Source: Alphaproteobacteria bacterium MarineAlpha10_Bin2 (GTDB lineage Bacteria > Pseudomonadota > Alphaproteobacteria > UBA828). From it: 27,929 bases of DNA. The notes beneath the pieces were generated by a model. It was not told the DNA's origin and made no database searches. It was given only the letters and a program-made list of their open reading frames with translations. A program made the position numbers and the translations under genes. Below, one piece after another: positions 27,505 to 27,929 of this stretch (the stretch's first letter is position 1; the number at the start of each line of letters is the position of its first letter). The stretch is from NCBI GenBank assembly GCA_002937555.1, contig PTKB01000009.1:1-27929 (forward strand). The letters are read 5' to 3'.

Positions 27505-27891
27505 TTAATCGACCGAAGCGGGCAGTCCAAGCAATTCTATTCTCCAGATTTCTGCGTCTTCGGCAGTGATCAAGCCCTGAGCGACAAGTTTCCTGAACCT
27601 CGCCAGACTTTCATCAACAGTATCGGTAGCGTCCAGAAACTCTGTTTCCACATCGGTCGCCGATGTTTTGTTTACCGCGCCATCGCCGCGCTTATTGTTC
27701 TGGTCCAATCCAGCCGCATCAACTGCATCGACCGAGCCTGGCATAAACGCTAACAGTTCGCCTTGTGTTTCCCAACTGTTTTCATATTTAACCCAGCCTT
27801 TTGTCTCCGGAGAAATCCAAGAATCTGCCTCACCCACATTGATGCCAATAATCTCCCTGATCCTCCCCCTCCTTCGCGTCGTGTGCTCCAA
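27505..27891 (-). CDS. Hypothetical protein, start uncertain, possible gene remnant
   Basis: An open frame of up to 128 residues, not recognised. It lacks an ATG in the first part: the first usable codon is a TTG at 27891, or a GTG near residue 19, while the first ATG (MPGSVDAVDAAG) is near residue 50. The frame is closed upstream by a TAA near 27912, yet the residues before the TTG (EAGDFLLEHTTRRR) read like continuing protein, which suggests a frameshifted or truncated gene. The C-terminal part (ESLARFRKLVAQGLITAEDA) looks like a short helical hairpin similar in style to SHOCT segments. The stretch is more AT-rich than its neighbours. Treat as low confidence. Confidence 0.4.
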   Translation of the reverse strand: MEHTTRRRGRIREIIGINVGEADSWISPETKGWVKYENSWETQGELLAFMPGSVDAVDAAGLDQNNKRGDGAVNKTSATDVETEFLDATDTVDESLARFRKLVAQGLITAEDAEIWRIELLGLPASVD

Positions 27892-27929
27892 CAGAAAATC
27901 CCCGGCTTCTAAGGATTACGCTTCTATTT

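Overview
The window (27,929 bp, fairly GC-rich) looks like ordinary chromosome of an alphaproteobacterium, most likely a free-living, possibly Rhodospirillales-like lineage. This rests on the tig-clpP-clpX-lon block, an alphaproteobacterial-style ParE, a ROSE-type RNA thermometer in front of an Hsp20 gene, and a stand-alone Lrp/AsnC ligand-binding domain protein. The lineage is an inference from gene content. No insertion sequence, prophage, CRISPR array or rRNA was seen.

Layout. (1) 1-9611, minus strand: a protein quality-control block read as tRNA-Leu(UAG), tig, clpP, clpX, lon (lon runs off the left edge), preceded by a methyltransferase, nnr (NAD(P)H-hydrate repair) and malonyl-CoA decarboxylase set in which nnr and the decarboxylase overlap by 4 nt. 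(2) 9727-13407, plus strand: amidase, FIST-domain protein, YjbQ-family protein and a SIRT5-type CobB sirtuin, tightly packed. (3) 13403-14000: an RpoH-type promoter overlapping the cobB stop codon, a structured leader with the hallmarks of a ROSE thermometer, and an Hsp20 gene. (4) 14068-18132, minus strand: parE, a DEAD-box helicase, and a small RAM/SIP-domain protein whose TTG start overlaps the helicase stop. (5) 18205-25224, plus strand: a secreted protein with a zincin-like HExxH motif; a four-gene cluster (dialkylglycine-decarboxylase-like PLP enzyme, FrnE/DsbA-like oxidoreductase, MFS carrier, Rid-family protein); a large pentapeptide-repeat protein that appears to be an internal duplication; and a nickel/cobalt-type transporter with a His-rich loop. 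(6) 25293-27929: an XRE regulator, a DUF2459 lipoprotein, a DUF899 thioredoxin-like protein and an unassigned reading frame at the right edge.

How the parts fit. Stress proteostasis is the strongest theme: trigger factor, ClpXP, Lon and Hsp20, with RpoH-like promoters of the same geometry (15-nt spacer) in front of both lon and hsp20, and a second, RNA-based temperature control on hsp20. The second theme is small-molecule and metabolite repair or catabolism: Nnr, malonyl-CoA decarboxylase, a desuccinylase-type sirtuin, a Rid protein and a DGD-like PLP enzyme. No wholly new multi-gene system stands out. The least explained items are the secreted HExxH protein, the duplicated pentapeptide protein, the PLP/Rid cluster with unusual active-site residues, and the Lys-rich tail on trigger factor.
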